NCBI GenBank assembly: GCA_005223045.1
Contig: NJBM01000003.1
Span: 361,432 to 425,431 of the forward strand
Reading direction: 5' to 3'
Length of the DNA stretch: 64,000 nt
From: Planctomycetes bacterium B3_Pla
Lineage (GTDB): Bacteria > Planctomycetota > Phycisphaerae > Sedimentisphaerales > Anaerobacaceae
Numbering within the stretch: position 1 is the stretch's first letter; each line of letters starts with the position of its first letter. The notes under the pieces are model-generated. The model had not been told where the DNA came from. It saw only the letters and a list, made by a program, of their open reading frames with translations, and did no database searches. The position numbers and the translations under genes were made by a program. Shown here piece by piece: positions 28,718 to 38,525 of the stretch.

Positions 28718-30148
28718 TCAGAACTTGTACTCGATCTGAGCATAGATCAGGCTCGGATTGTCGTTATCGCCTGTTGCGTCGATGAACTCGCCGGGCCACA
28801 TATACGCATAACCCATGAGTACCGCAGTATGCACGTCCAGTACGACTTTGGCCGTCAGGTCCAGTTCGTGCCCGATAGACTGCGAGCCGGCCCCGGTAGC
28901 CAGGCGCCTGGTAACGGCTCCGCCGGCAGAATACAAAGCATCTTCGTCCTGATCGGCATAGAACGTATGGAAGTCGGCCCAGGCAGTGACATTCTTGCAG
29001 GGCTTGACCTTCACCTGGGCCTTGATCGCGTGGATGTTGCTACGACCCACGAGGTCCAGGTAACCCAACCAGGCATGACCTAACGGGTAGTGCTGGTTGA
29101 ACGTCTCATGTGTGCCGTCGGTTGGGTTGTTGTCGCCGCTGGCGTAATCGTAGAGCAGACCGAGCCGCGACTGCCACGCACAATCGGTGAACGTGTATCC
29201 GCCACCGACCGTACCCATCCACGCGCGGACGCGGTCGCCTGCGAATGTCCCGAACTGCACGGCAAGCTCGGCTTCATAATCCCAGTTCTCGCGCGCTCCC
29301 CACAATCGCGTCCCCGGCGTGTAAAGCGTTCGCCTGCCCATGGTGCCGTTAGAGTTGGGCAAAATATTATTGTTCTTTAGCACCAGGCAGTAAAAGTCCG
29401 CCGCCAGCTCTTTTGTCCCCTTGTACGTGCTGTAAAGCCCGTAGAAATCGACGTTCTCATCTTCGTCGTCGAGATTCCGCCTGTCGCCCAATACGGGGCG
29501 GATCGCAAATGCATCCAGACGCCACTCCTCCCACTCGGTGAAAGCCTTGACCCCGTCGAACGTCCGGCGAGTGTTGCCCCAGTCCAGCGGGGATATGAGC
29601 CTTTGAGCGCCGTACTGAAGCTCCTGGCGGCCCAGCCTGAACGTCACCTGGTTCTCCATAATCAGCGTGGTAAAATCGACGAACGCTTGATGGATATCGG
29701 CGTGGTCCTCCATCCCCGCCAGCCCGCCGGCCCGGTCCCGGTCGTTTACGTGCGCGAATTTGCCCTGAAGAAAGAAACGCAGCCAGTCATCGTACTTTAG
29801 GTCGCCGTGTATGAAATACCGCTGGAGCAGGAAGGCATCCTGTGACGGCTTGATCTTCGTCGGCGGGATGCCCCCAAACGCCTTGTTCTGCTCCGACTCA
29901 AATCGAAGTCTCGCCTGGCCTCCCAACGTCAGATACCAGTCGTCGCCGAGACCAATCCACTTGAGCGGATCCCACGCATCCTCCTGATATGTCCCCGGCG
30001 CGCCGCCAAGATAACTGAAATTCTCCTCGTACCTGAGATTGTGATACTTAGGCCCCGGCAGCGGTTCGGCTTGGCCGTAAACGGAATCCGCCAACGCAAT
30101 CACAACCAGGAACAAAACCACTAAGACAAGCCAATTTCGCACTTTCAT
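28718..30148 (-). CDS. Alginate-export-type outer-membrane porin
   Basis: A 476-residue protein with a signal peptide (1-26) and many alternating beta strands ending in a C-terminal Phe (YAQIEYKF), the mark of an outer-membrane barrel. The LTLGGQARLRFE, LQRYFIHGDLKYDDWLRFFLQ and RLGRQELQYGAQRL segments match the alginate export (AlgE-like) family. Such porins pass anionic oligosaccharides or other polar solutes. Neighbouring sulfatases fit a role with sulfated glycans, but this is inference. AAGGAAAGG precedes the ATG. Confidence 0.85.
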   Translation of the reverse strand: MKVRNWLVLVVLFLVVIALADSVYGQAEPLPGPKYHNLRYEENFSYLGGAPGTYQEDAWDPLKWIGLGDDWYLTLGGQARLRFESEQNKAFGGIPPTKIKPSQDAFLLQRYFIHGDLKYDDWLRFFLQGKFAHVNDRDRAGGLAGMEDHADIHQAFVDFTTLIMENQVTFRLGRQELQYGAQRLISPLDWGNTRRTFDGVKAFTEWEEWRLDAFAIRPVLGDRRNLDDEDENVDFYGLYSTYKGTKELAADFYCLVLKNNNILPNSNGTMGRRTLYTPGTRLWGARENWDYEAELAVQFGTFAGDRVRAWMGTVGGGYTFTDCAWQSRLGLLYDYASGDNNPTDGTHETFNQHYPLGHAWLGYLDLVGRSNIHAIKAQVKVKPCKNVTAWADFHTFYADQDEDALYSAGGAVTRRLATGAGSQSIGHELDLTAKVVLDVHTAVLMGYAYMWPGEFIDATGDNDNPSLIYAQIEYKF

Positions 30149-30184
30149 AATCCTATCCTTTCCTTAAATTATCGTTTTCACATA

Positions 30185-30216
30185 TAGGATTATTACAGTC
30201 CTATTACCATTGTCAA
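30185..30216 (-). promoter_or_regulatory. Promoter with small inverted repeat before the porin gene
   Basis: On the minus strand TTGACA (30216-30211) is followed after 17 bases by ATAATC. TAGGA (30185-30189) and TCCTA (30199-30203) form an inverted repeat across the -10 region that could be an operator. Confidence 0.4.
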
Positions 30217-30260
30217 GTAAAATCTCAGCTTGACTTTGGCATCAGACGGCTACTGTCTTA

Positions 30261-31607
30261 TCACAAGGCCCAGCCTTTCCGGGATGGTGGGTTGATCAGC
30301 TCATTCGCTTCGTTGCAGTTGGTGAATCGCGTGTTCTCGCTGTCCCACTCGAGCTTTTCGCCTAATCTCTGCATTGCGATGATTCCCAGCCGGGCCAGTT
30401 CGGTGAGCGGGCCGCCGTAATCGAAATTCGAGCCTGGCTTTCCGCCGTTTTTGATGGCCTGCAACCAGTCCTGGTGATGGCCCCTCACACGCGGGATCGT
30501 CTGTTCGGGCAGCTTGTATGCCTTCATTTTTGCTTCCGGGATGATTCGTACGCCGCCGGCGCCGTGTGAGCCGTGCATAATTTTGCCTTTAGTTCCAATG
30601 ACAATCGCCCCGGTGCGAGGTACTTTTCGCCCCGGATCCAGGTCGTCCGGACGCGGAATCTCTCGCCTGCCGCTGTGCCAGAGCAGCTTGACGGGGCCGC
30701 GCTTACCTTTGGCCGGGAACTGGAACGTAATCACCGAACCGGAAGGGAAGGTATCGCCATGTTTCTTAGGATCATAATCGTCCGCCTCAGCCTGGATGGT
30801 GGTCGGCGATCCCAAGTCGAGCGCCCAGAAAACCGGATCGACCACGTGACAGACCCAGTCTCCGATGGTGCCGGAGCCGAACGGCATCCAACCCCGCCAC
30901 TGGCCGGGGTGGTACATCGGATTGTACGAGCGGTGTTTGGCCGGCCCCAACCAGAGGTCCCAGTCCAATTCGGGTGGAATATCGTGTTTCTCGCTTCGCT
31001 TGGACAACCGGTCGATCTTGCAGTGGTTCGCACTGCAGGCGGCATGAACTTCGGTGACGTCTCCGATCGCCCCGTCCCATATCCACTCGCAGAACAAGCG
31101 GATAGAATTGGACGAATGCCCCTGGTTGCCCAACTGCGTCACTACTTTGTGCTTTCGGGCGGCCTTGACCAACTCGCGAATTTCATAAATCGAGTGCGCC
31201 AGCGGCTTTTCACAAAAGACGTGCTTTCCCCTCCTGATCGCATCCATAGACGCCACGGCATGTGTATGGTCCGGCGTGCAGACAGCCACAGCATCGATCC
31301 GGTTATCCATCTCATCCAGCATCCTGCGAAAATCCTGATACATCCTGGCGCCGGGATGCTTCTCGAATGCCCCCCCTGCTCGCTTAGTATCCACGTCGCA
31401 TAAGGCAACGATGTTCTCTCGACCGCAGCCGTTCACGCTCGCTCCGCCTCGCCCGCCGACGCCGATAATGGCAATGTTCAGCTTGTCGCTGGGAGCGGTA
31501 ACGCCGGCGCCGCCCAGTACGTGCCGCGGCACAATAGTAAACGCAGCCGCCGCACCTGCGGCCCCGTGCAGAAATTCGCGCCTTGAAGTCTTTTTAGCCT
31601 TAATCAT
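30261..31607 (-). CDS. Tat-exported Gfo/Idh/MocA-family oxidoreductase
   Basis: A 448-residue NAD(P)-binding protein. The twin-arginine leader SRREFLHGAAG is followed by a Rossmann fold (IAIIGVGGRGGAS, about 45-57) and the family's catalytic-loop motif Glu133-Lys134-Pro135 in CEKPLAHS. Members oxidise or deoxygenate sugars and inositols; planctomycete genomes carry many exported ones, whose substrates are unknown. GGAGG seven bases before ATG 31607 sets the start. It begins 55 bases after the sulfatase stop, so the two probably form an operon for sulfated sugar breakdown. Confidence 0.9.
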   Translation of the reverse strand: MIKAKKTSRREFLHGAAGAAAAFTIVPRHVLGGAGVTAPSDKLNIAIIGVGGRGGASVNGCGRENIVALCDVDTKRAGGAFEKHPGARMYQDFRRMLDEMDNRIDAVAVCTPDHTHAVASMDAIRRGKHVFCEKPLAHSIYEIRELVKAARKHKVVTQLGNQGHSSNSIRLFCEWIWDGAIGDVTEVHAACSANHCKIDRLSKRSEKHDIPPELDWDLWLGPAKHRSYNPMYHPGQWRGWMPFGSGTIGDWVCHVVDPVFWALDLGSPTTIQAEADDYDPKKHGDTFPSGSVITFQFPAKGKRGPVKLLWHSGRREIPRPDDLDPGRKVPRTGAIVIGTKGKIMHGSHGAGGVRIIPEAKMKAYKLPEQTIPRVRGHHQDWLQAIKNGGKPGSNFDYGGPLTELARLGIIAMQRLGEKLEWDSENTRFTNCNEANELINPPSRKGWAL

Positions 31608-31662
31608 TACAAAACCTCCAAAAATATTCTTGTATGAGCTTCTGGCCCAGGTTGACCTCAAA

Positions 31663-33189
31663 TCACCGAATCGATTCTTCCGGCAGCTCCATTTTCACGC
31701 CTTCATCGAGAGGCATCTTGTCCGGCAGAGCGCCGGTTTCCTTTAGCAGCCGGGCAAGTTCGGCTCTTAGTTCCTTGACGATAGAGGCATATTTCGGGTC
31801 ATTGATCAGATTGTTCTTTTCGTTTGGATCTTCTTTCAGGTTATACAGCTCGGCCTTATGCCGGTCTGGCCCGTCGTCCCCGTGCGGATAGTGAACGTAT
31901 TTCCACTCATCCGTGCGGACGCCCCGCACGTTGGGCGTGTAGGGGAACTGTTTCTCGTAGTTGTATTCGTACAGCCAGGACTTGCGCCAGCCTTTCTTGT
32001 CTCCGCCGAGCAGTTGTTTCCAGGATTTGCCGTGGATGTTCCTGAGCGGTCGCGCCCGGCATATATCGACGACAGATGGAGCCATATCGATGTTCAGGAC
32101 CTGCTCTTTGACAACCGTGCCGGCTTTGATCAGTTTCGGATAGCGAACGACAAGCGGCACGCGAATACTCTCTTCGTGCATGGTTCGCTTGTCGATCATG
32201 CCGTGCTCGCCGAGCAGGAATGAGTTGTCACTGGTAAAGATAAACAGCGTATTATCCAGCTCGCCGATTTCCTTCAGCGTCTTGTAGATTTCGCCTACGC
32301 TGTCGTCAACCGAATTTATCGTGCCCGTGTAGCTGCGGACGAATTCTCCGAATATGTCCACACCATCGGGACTCTTGTCGGGGAAGTCTTTTCGGAAACC
32401 ATACAACGGCCCATAGATGCCGTGCCATGTATCGAGTCTTTCGGTGACCCATTTCGGCTTCGTCTCCAAATGAAATCCTGTCTCCGGATAAGGAACAGGA
32501 ACATCGTCGTAGGTGTGTCTGTATTTTTCTTCGGGGACGAAGGGACCGTGCGGCGCTTTGTGCCCCAGTATCAACATGAAAGGCTTGTCGGCTTCGCGTT
32601 TAGCTTTCAACCAGTCGGACGCCATATCGGTGACGCATATAGAGTAGTATCCCTTGACGAGCTTGCGCGTTCCATTGATATTGAAGGTCGTGTCGTAGTA
32701 TTTGCCCTGTCCTTTGTGGGTGATCCAGTAGTCGAAGCCGGGGCGTTTTTGGTCGTCCTGCTCGCCCATGTGCCATTTGCCGATATAGGCGGTGTTGTAG
32801 CCGGTTTCCTGCAGGCGGCGGGGGTAGCCGGCGAGTTCTATGGGATAGTCGGTGAAGTTATTCATCACCCCGTGCGAGTGGGCATACAATCCCGAAAGGA
32901 ACGACGCCCTGCTCGGCGAACAAAGCGAGGTCGTAACGAACATGTTCTCGAACAGCGCCCCTTCCCGTGCTAAGCGATCAAGATGAGGCGTTTTCATGCC
33001 GAGCAGCGGCTTAGGCGCCACACCGAGACAATCCCACCGCTGGTCGTCGGTAAAGACCACAACGACGTTGGGTCGCTCCTGACTTTCACCGGCTGATTTC
33101 AGCGTTTGACAGCATGCCAGGCCCAGGCCCGCCGTTGTCAGACCGGCCATTTTCAAGAAATCCCGCCGGGCAATTTCAGTATTACTCAT
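31663..33189 (-). CDS. Tat-exported sulfatase (iduronate/choline-sulfatase-like)
   Basis: A 508-residue sulfatase. The Tat leader [10 protein letters not shown] ends in LACC, so it may be a lipoprotein. The metal site [10 protein letters not shown] and the formylglycine signature Cys90-Ser-Pro-Ser-Arg94 are intact, and GKWHMGE and [13 protein letters not shown] supply the usual sulfate and metal contacts. It is more similar in layout to iduronate-2-sulfatase-type enzymes than the sulfatase at 26671. AGAGG before ATG 33189 supports the start; an upstream GTG/ATG would add 11 residues. First gene of a two-gene operon. Confidence 0.92.
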   Translation of the reverse strand: MSNTEIARRDFLKMAGLTTAGLGLACCQTLKSAGESQERPNVVVVFTDDQRWDCLGVAPKPLLGMKTPHLDRLAREGALFENMFVTTSLCSPSRASFLSGLYAHSHGVMNNFTDYPIELAGYPRRLQETGYNTAYIGKWHMGEQDDQKRPGFDYWITHKGQGKYYDTTFNINGTRKLVKGYYSICVTDMASDWLKAKREADKPFMLILGHKAPHGPFVPEEKYRHTYDDVPVPYPETGFHLETKPKWVTERLDTWHGIYGPLYGFRKDFPDKSPDGVDIFGEFVRSYTGTINSVDDSVGEIYKTLKEIGELDNTLFIFTSDNSFLLGEHGMIDKRTMHEESIRVPLVVRYPKLIKAGTVVKEQVLNIDMAPSVVDICRARPLRNIHGKSWKQLLGGDKKGWRKSWLYEYNYEKQFPYTPNVRGVRTDEWKYVHYPHGDDGPDRHKAELYNLKEDPNEKNNLINDPKYASIVKELRAELARLLKETGALPDKMPLDEGVKMELPEESIR

Positions 33190-33277
33190 AATACCTCTCT
33201 GCTTTCTGTCCACTAAACCCATGCCTTCACATTGTTCGGCAACTTTAGAACGAAGCGCTAACGACTGCTAATAAACA

Positions 33278-33467
33278 TCAAAATGCGGAGAATGTCAAGT
33301 ATACGTGCAATTGATGACGACCGGGCTTGTAGCCGGCCGGAACCGTATTAGTGCCATCCGAAACACCATCGACGTATGCGCTAATCGTACTGCCGGCCCT
33401 CAGCGCGACAACATGATGCCGCTGGCCATCGTTGGGGGTGTGGCTAATTTCTCCGGCACTGCATAAG
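33278..33467 (-). pseudogene. Remnant of a LamG domain
   Basis: On the minus strand an open frame without a start codon reads ...GQRHHVVALRAGSTISAYVDGV... and ends in a stop at 33278. The pattern W/R-HHV-A-R-G-S--YVDG is the conserved core of LamG / concanavalin-like domains. The frame is stopped just upstream near 33475, so only about 63 codons remain. It sits in the 33190-33725 gap beside a complete LamG gene at 33726 on the other strand. The rest of the gap shows nothing clear. Confidence 0.55.
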
Positions 33468-33725
33468 TTTCTCTTTTACAAAGGATTGTGCTTGCAATGA
33501 CGATAGCGGACGTTCCCGGCTTTGAGAGCGAGTATTCAGGAACGAAAAGTCGCTATATAGAAAATCTGGCCGCACCCTGGCATGCTGAACCTGTCGGAAT
33601 ATTGTTGAAATTGAGATGGAATTACGTTATTATGAGACTTGAAGCTTGCAGGAGTGTTTCAGTGAAGTCCCGGCGCGCCGGGATGGGAAATCCCGGTTAA
33701 ATCTATTCTATGAAGGAGGATTATC

Positions 33726-35831
33726 ATGTGCGAAAGATCGGCTTATCTGACCTTTTTTGTATTGGTGTTCTGTCTGACCGTTGGCGTAGTACATGCGGAC
33801 TTGAGGCACCACTGGCGATTCGACGGCGATCTGGACGATAGAGTTGGCTCCCTGGACCTCACGTCCACTGGTGACGGGCCTGTCTTTACCGTAGGCAAAC
33901 ATGGCGGCGCCGTTGAGTTCGACGGCGGCGCCGACTACATCTATGCAGAACTGGCAGTGTTCATGCCGAGCCAGACGACGTGCGTATGGGTCAGGACCAG
34001 TAGCAGCAGCCAGTCTATCCTGGGCTGGTCTGGCGGACATCCAACGGACGGCCTTCACGACAGGGAGCTTTACGTCAACAGCGACGGGACGGTAACCGTC
34101 CGTGTCTGGACCGGGACGGCAACAACCGTAACGTCCCAAACTCCGGTTGATGACGGTGTCTGGCACCATCTGGCCACCGGCTACACCGAAGGCGGCGAGA
34201 CCTGGCTTTATGTAGATGGTGTATCCCAAGGCTCCACGCCATCAAGCGGCATATACAATAGTTATCCCACATCGTACCTGACCGTTGGAATAGAGAGCAA
34301 TGTGAACAGCTACTTCACCGGCGCCGTCGACGATGTCCGCGTCTATGATGAGGCGCTGACGGAGGGTCAGGTTTTGGGGGCCATGGTAGGCGGGGCTTTT
34401 CCATTCGCTTTCGGCCCCGTGCCGAAGGATGGGGCCATGCTTGCCGATACATGGGTGACCCTTGGCTGGTCGCCCGGAGACTTTGTAGTTTCACACGACG
34501 TGTATCTGGGCGATAATCCGGACGACGTAAACAACGGCACTCCCGGCGCGCCGGGATTCCGGGGTAACCAAGCCTCAACGATGTTCATAGTTGGCTTCCC
34601 TGGATTCCCTTATCCGGACGGTCTTGTCCCGGGCACAACCTACTACTGGCGAATCGATGAGGTTAATGACACCGAGCCGAACAGTCCGTGGAGAGGCGAT
34701 GTCTGGAGCTTCTCGATTCCACCCAAAACGGCTTACAACCCCGATCCGGCTGACGGCGCCGAGTTTGTGGACCCGAATGCGACCTTCAACTGGACGCCAG
34801 GGTTCGGCGCCAAATTACACACCGCTTATATGGGCGCCAATTTCGACGATGTAAACAATGCCGCAGGCGGCTTGCCTTTGGGAAGCGCCAGCTACAGTCC
34901 GCCTGCGCTGGAATCAGAGAAGGTTTATTATTGGCGCGTCGATGAATTCGACGCCTTCGAGACGCACAAAGGCGATATCTGGAGCTTTACGACACCGGGC
35001 GCCGTGGGCAATCCACAACCGGCGAACGGCGCAACGGACGTGCAGATGATCTCAACGCTGAGCTGGACGCCGGCGGATAATGCCTCTTCGCACGAGCTAT
35101 ACTTCGGCGCCGATGCGGATGCCGTCAAGAACGCCACCACCGCTTCACCTGAGTACGTAGGCTCCAAAGCGCTTGGCGCCGAGAGCTATGATCCCGGAGG
35201 ACTTGCATGGGACAGCAGCTACGCCTGGCGCGTCGATGAGGTCTATCCGGCGGAGACGGTAAAAGGCCTTGTCTGGAGCTTCTCGACGGCCGACTTTATT
35301 CTCGTGGATGATTTCGAGTCTTACAATGATATCGACCCCCCTGATCCTAACAGCAATAGGATATTCGACAAGTGGATTGACGGTTTCGGAACTACGGATA
35401 ACGGAGCACTTGTCGGCAATGACCTGCCGCCTTATGCCGAGCAGACTATCGTTCACGGCGGCGCTCAGTCGATGATATATCGCTATGACAACGCCAACAA
35501 GACATCTGAGGCAACGATGGCCTTGGTTTATCCGTATGACTGGAGCGACCAGGGCGTTACGAAGCTGTCGTTGTGGTTCCGGGGCAGCTCGACTAATTCC
35601 GCCGAGCAAATGTATGTCGCTCTAAACGGCAATGCCGTGGTCTATCACGCCGAGGCCGCTCCGACACAGTCTTCCGGATGGGCTGAATGGGTCATCGACC
35701 TGGCGGCGTTCGCAGGCGTGGATTTGACCAACGTCAATTCGATTACCCTTGGCTTCGGCACTAAGAACAGCCCGTCTCCTACCGGCGGCACAGGGACGAT
35801 GTACTTCGACGACGCGAGGCTGGTTCGGTAA
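33726..35831 (+). CDS. Secreted LamG protein with FN3-like repeats
   Basis: A 701-residue exported protein. Signal peptide 1-24; LamG/concanavalin-like domain about 25-220 (DGVWHHLATGYTEGGETWLYVDG); three FN3-like modules of about 95 residues, each opening with a P-x-P-A-D/N-G-A motif and closing with YYWRVDE ... VWSFS; then a C-terminal jelly-roll (about 525-701) from FILVDDFESYND to MYFDDARLVR. This C-terminal domain recurs in planctomycete secreted proteins and is probably carbohydrate-binding. No catalytic domain or PEP-CTERM anchor is seen. The leader GAAGGAGGATTATCATGTG is identical to that at 38526. Confidence 0.8.
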   Translation: MCERSAYLTFFVLVFCLTVGVVHADLRHHWRFDGDLDDRVGSLDLTSTGDGPVFTVGKHGGAVEFDGGADYIYAELAVFMPSQTTCVWVRTSSSSQSILGWSGGHPTDGLHDRELYVNSDGTVTVRVWTGTATTVTSQTPVDDGVWHHLATGYTEGGETWLYVDGVSQGSTPSSGIYNSYPTSYLTVGIESNVNSYFTGAVDDVRVYDEALTEGQVLGAMVGGAFPFAFGPVPKDGAMLADTWVTLGWSPGDFVVSHDVYLGDNPDDVNNGTPGAPGFRGNQASTMFIVGFPGFPYPDGLVPGTTYYWRIDEVNDTEPNSPWRGDVWSFSIPPKTAYNPDPADGAEFVDPNATFNWTPGFGAKLHTAYMGANFDDVNNAAGGLPLGSASYSPPALESEKVYYWRVDEFDAFETHKGDIWSFTTPGAVGNPQPANGATDVQMISTLSWTPADNASSHELYFGADADAVKNATTASPEYVGSKALGAESYDPGGLAWDSSYAWRVDEVYPAETVKGLVWSFSTADFILVDDFESYNDIDPPDPNSNRIFDKWIDGFGTTDNGALVGNDLPPYAEQTIVHGGAQSMIYRYDNANKTSEATMALVYPYDWSDQGVTKLSLWFRGSSTNSAEQMYVALNGNAVVYHAEAAPTQSSGWAEWVIDLAAFAGVDLTNVNSITLGFGTKNSPSPTGGTGTMYFDDARLVR

Positions 35832-35895
35832 GTTTCGCATAGACCATTAAAGCGGCAGGTAACTGAGCTGCTGATACAATAAGTCTGCACCAATT

Positions 35896-35930
35896 CGGAG
35901 CCTGTACCGATTCGCTCGGTATAGGCCCCG
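35896..35930. terminator. GC-rich hairpin, family 1 (copy 2)
   Basis: CGGAGCCTGTACCGA pairs with TCGGTATAGGCCCCG across TTCGC. It lies 65 bases after the LamG/FN3 gene stop. No T run follows, so it may act as a processing or stability hairpin. Confidence 0.55.
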
Positions 35931-35959
35931 CTCATCGTTGGCTGCGAGGCATTTTCCTG

Positions 35960-35988
35960 TTGCAACCGCTCGGATTTGTCGGTATAAT
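35960..35988 (+). promoter_or_regulatory. Promoter of the pseudopilin gene at 36102
   Basis: TTGCAA (35960-35965), 17-base spacer, TATAAT (35983-35988) preceded by TCGG. Confidence 0.65.
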
Positions 35989-36101
35989 GCCATTGTGAGT
36001 AAAATATAACGTAAAGAAATTACAAAATCGGCTCGAACAGGGCACCGTTCCGGCGCATCCCATAGATTGGCGGGGGCGAGCAGGAGCCGGGGAATGTGAT
36101 T

Positions 36102-36917
36102 ATGGACAAGAGACGTGGATTTACGTTAATAGAATTGTTAGTAGTAATCGCAATCATCGCGCTGCTGATGGCTATCTTGATGCCGGCGCTGGCAAGGGTG
36201 AAAGAACAGGCCAAAACCGTCGCGTGCCTGAGCAAGCTCAAGCAGTGGGGTCTATATTTTTCGATGTACGCCGAGGACAACAACGGCCGCTTCATGGCCG
36301 GCTATACAGCCAGTCCCCAGGCAAACCGATGGGTCAGCGCACTTGGCGGATACTACAAGTGGGACGACGAATTCACGTGCTGCCCCAGCGCGACAAAGCC
36401 CTGGACGGATGAGTTCGGGGTAAACTCCGGCGCCGAAGGCACAAACGTCGGCGTTACTATGGCCTGGGGCTACATGAATCAGGGCCACTGGAAAAAACCG
36501 ATGAAGGGAAGTTACGGAATCAACGGCTGGTGCGTCGATCCTCAACCGGGGCGCGAGGCCCATAGCGGCGGAGCTGCCTGGTTCTGGCGCGGTCCGACCG
36601 TTTCCGGGGCCTCGTATGTGCCGTTGTTCATGGAAGCCCAGCGATACAACGGCTGGACGCTGCACACTGACAGACCCCCCAACTTTGACGGCGAGCGGTG
36701 GAATGACGATGCGCAGATGGGGCGCTTTTGCCTCAACCGGCACGACGGCTTCGCCGGTTGCATGTTCTTAGACTACTCGGCTCGCAAAGTAGGACTCAAA
36801 GAACTATGGACCTTCAAATGGCACAGAGATTTCGATCAAACCGGCCCGTGGACCGCCGCAGGCGGCGCCATATCGAGCGACTGGCCCGAGTGGATGCAAA
36901 ACTTCAAGGACTACTGA
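36102..36917 (+). CDS. Type II secretion-like pseudopilin, H-X9-D variant
   Basis: A 271-residue protein with [20 protein letters not shown] at residues 4-23 as class III leader and helix, then MPALARVKEQA, and a Trp/Gly-rich mature region. The terminal motif reads HDGFAGCMFLDYS, so the Gly of H-X9-DG is replaced by Tyr. GGGGA before ATG 36102 supports the start over a GTG six bases earlier. Followed 239 bases later by another pseudopilin. Confidence 0.87.
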   Translation: MDKRRGFTLIELLVVIAIIALLMAILMPALARVKEQAKTVACLSKLKQWGLYFSMYAEDNNGRFMAGYTASPQANRWVSALGGYYKWDDEFTCCPSATKPWTDEFGVNSGAEGTNVGVTMAWGYMNQGHWKKPMKGSYGINGWCVDPQPGREAHSGGAAWFWRGPTVSGASYVPLFMEAQRYNGWTLHTDRPPNFDGERWNDDAQMGRFCLNRHDGFAGCMFLDYSARKVGLKELWTFKWHRDFDQTGPWTAAGGAISSDWPEWMQNFKDY

Positions 36918-37061
36918 AAGCGCCGCCTGACGGAGCGGCAACAATAGAACACTCCGTCCATGTCTTTTCTCCGCGGCATGTTTGCGGAAACCAACCCGTG
37001 TAGGGGTTCCGCCCCTTCACATAACTCAATCGAAAATATTTCTAATCCGACAGCATATTTC

Positions 37062-37090
37062 TTGACGAAAACGCGGCAATCTGGTATAAG
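37062..37090 (+). promoter_or_regulatory. Promoter of the pseudopilin gene at 37157
   Basis: TTGACG (37062-37067), 17-base spacer ending CTGG, TATAAG (37085-37090); extended -10 form. Confidence 0.7.
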
Positions 37091-37156
37091 GAGTGTACGA
37101 GTCATGTCTATGCTCATGAAGATGAGTACGGGTAATATGGGATAAGGAGAACGATT

Positions 37157-37999
37157 ATGCAAAGGCCAAGCGGATTCACGTTGATAGAACTGTTGGTTGT
37201 AATCGCCATTATTGCAATCCTGATGGCGGTCCTGATGCCCGCTCTTAATATTGTCAAAGAGCAGGCCCGAGGAATCGCGTGCATGTCGAATCAGAAGACC
37301 ATGGGGCTGGCCTACGTGATGTATGCCGACGAGAACGACAGCAGCATGTGCGGGGGAATGGCAAGGTACGCCCCCACCAATGGGGTCCCCCCCTGGGTGA
37401 TGCCGCCCCTCGAACTTCAGGGAGTCGGCAACTATACCCAGATGGCCAGCGGGCCGGTCACGCTCCAGCAGCGGTATAACGGGCTGAGGGAAGGCGTTCT
37501 CTTCCCCTATATCAAGGATATCGGCGCCTATCACTGCCCGGGCGACAACCGGATACGACAGGGCACGAGCAATGGCCGGGAGTTGCAGCATTTGCTGTAC
37601 CGCAGCTATTCTCTGACGGATTATCTCAGAGCGACCGCGAATACCGATCCGAAGAAACTGACCGATTTCACGAGCCCGGCCAGAAAGCTGCTCTTTGTCG
37701 AAGAGATATACGACGCTCCCGGCGCCAACCACAATGTCGACGCCTGGTCCTTTAACCCCAATACCAACTCACTATGGGACCCGCTGGGCGTCTTCCACAG
37801 CAATTCCTGCACGTTCAGCTTTATGGACGGCCACGCCGCCGTGAAGAAATGGACCGATAAGCGCACCGTCATCTATTTTAAGAGCCGGTCACAGGCCGCC
37901 ACAATGGGGTTTGGCAAGAATTCGCAGTTTAATCCCCCCAACGAGGATCTCTTATGGCTTGACACACACTACCCGGGCAAGCAGCGCCTGGCACCTTAG
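37157..37999 (+). CDS. Type II secretion-like pseudopilin, H-X9-DG type
   Basis: A 280-residue protein with [20 protein letters not shown] at residues 4-23 and a C-terminal [13 protein letters not shown] motif with nine residues between His and Asp. The layout matches the genes at 15792, 26367 and 36102. AAGGAG precedes the ATG, and it has its own promoter, so it is not simply co-transcribed with the pseudopilin before it. Confidence 0.9.
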   Translation: MQRPSGFTLIELLVVIAIIAILMAVLMPALNIVKEQARGIACMSNQKTMGLAYVMYADENDSSMCGGMARYAPTNGVPPWVMPPLELQGVGNYTQMASGPVTLQQRYNGLREGVLFPYIKDIGAYHCPGDNRIRQGTSNGRELQHLLYRSYSLTDYLRATANTDPKKLTDFTSPARKLLFVEEIYDAPGANHNVDAWSFNPNTNSLWDPLGVFHSNSCTFSFMDGHAAVKKWTDKRTVIYFKSRSQAATMGFGKNSQFNPPNEDLLWLDTHYPGKQRLAP

Positions 38000-38157
38000 C
38001 CTAAGTGGAACCTGCGAAAGCGGCGGCAAAAAGACCATTTGAGCCAAATCTTCGCCCCGCCGGATGTTTGTGAGAGCATTAAACCACAGAAACTGCGCAT
38101 TTTCGCACATATCAAGTTGAAAATCTGCTTTTATCCGGCTTCCGATGACTTTTTTGC

Positions 38158-38187
38158 TTGACGACAAGGCGCATAATCCTGTATAAA
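38158..38187 (+). promoter_or_regulatory. Promoter and long leader of the 1406-residue protein gene
   Basis: TTGACG (38158-38163), 18-base spacer, TATAAA (38182-38187). The leader to ATG 38526 is over 300 bases and contains two extra Shine-Dalgarno-like sites (GAGGAGGAGC at 38272, GGAAGGAGG at 38385). A short frame (about 38271-38440) would encode a hydrophobic segment followed by SSSCEEGG, possibly a leader peptide or tiny lipoprotein, without a convincing start codon. Confidence 0.55.
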
Positions 38188-38525
38188 TAGAATTAGAAGA
38201 ATTTATGCACGCGCGGCCGGATATCTGCGGCCAACGATGCTTCCAGCGTGCCAGGTGTGCGTAGTTTTTTGGTTGAGGAGGAGCTATTGTGCAACACACA
38301 AGATTTCGGCGGAAACGTTATCCTTCACGGCTATTTTTTCTGTATTTCTGTTTTTTATAGTCGTCTATTCAAGCTCTTGTGAGGAAGGAGGTGCGATCAA
38401 TTCACCAGGGGCTTGTCCAACCGTACAAAATAAAGAATAAACCGGCAACAAAGTTTGTTACCGCTCGCGCTGGCGTGTGACCAGTGCGTTGCGGTGCGCT
38501 TAACTCTTTTAGAAGGAGGATTATC

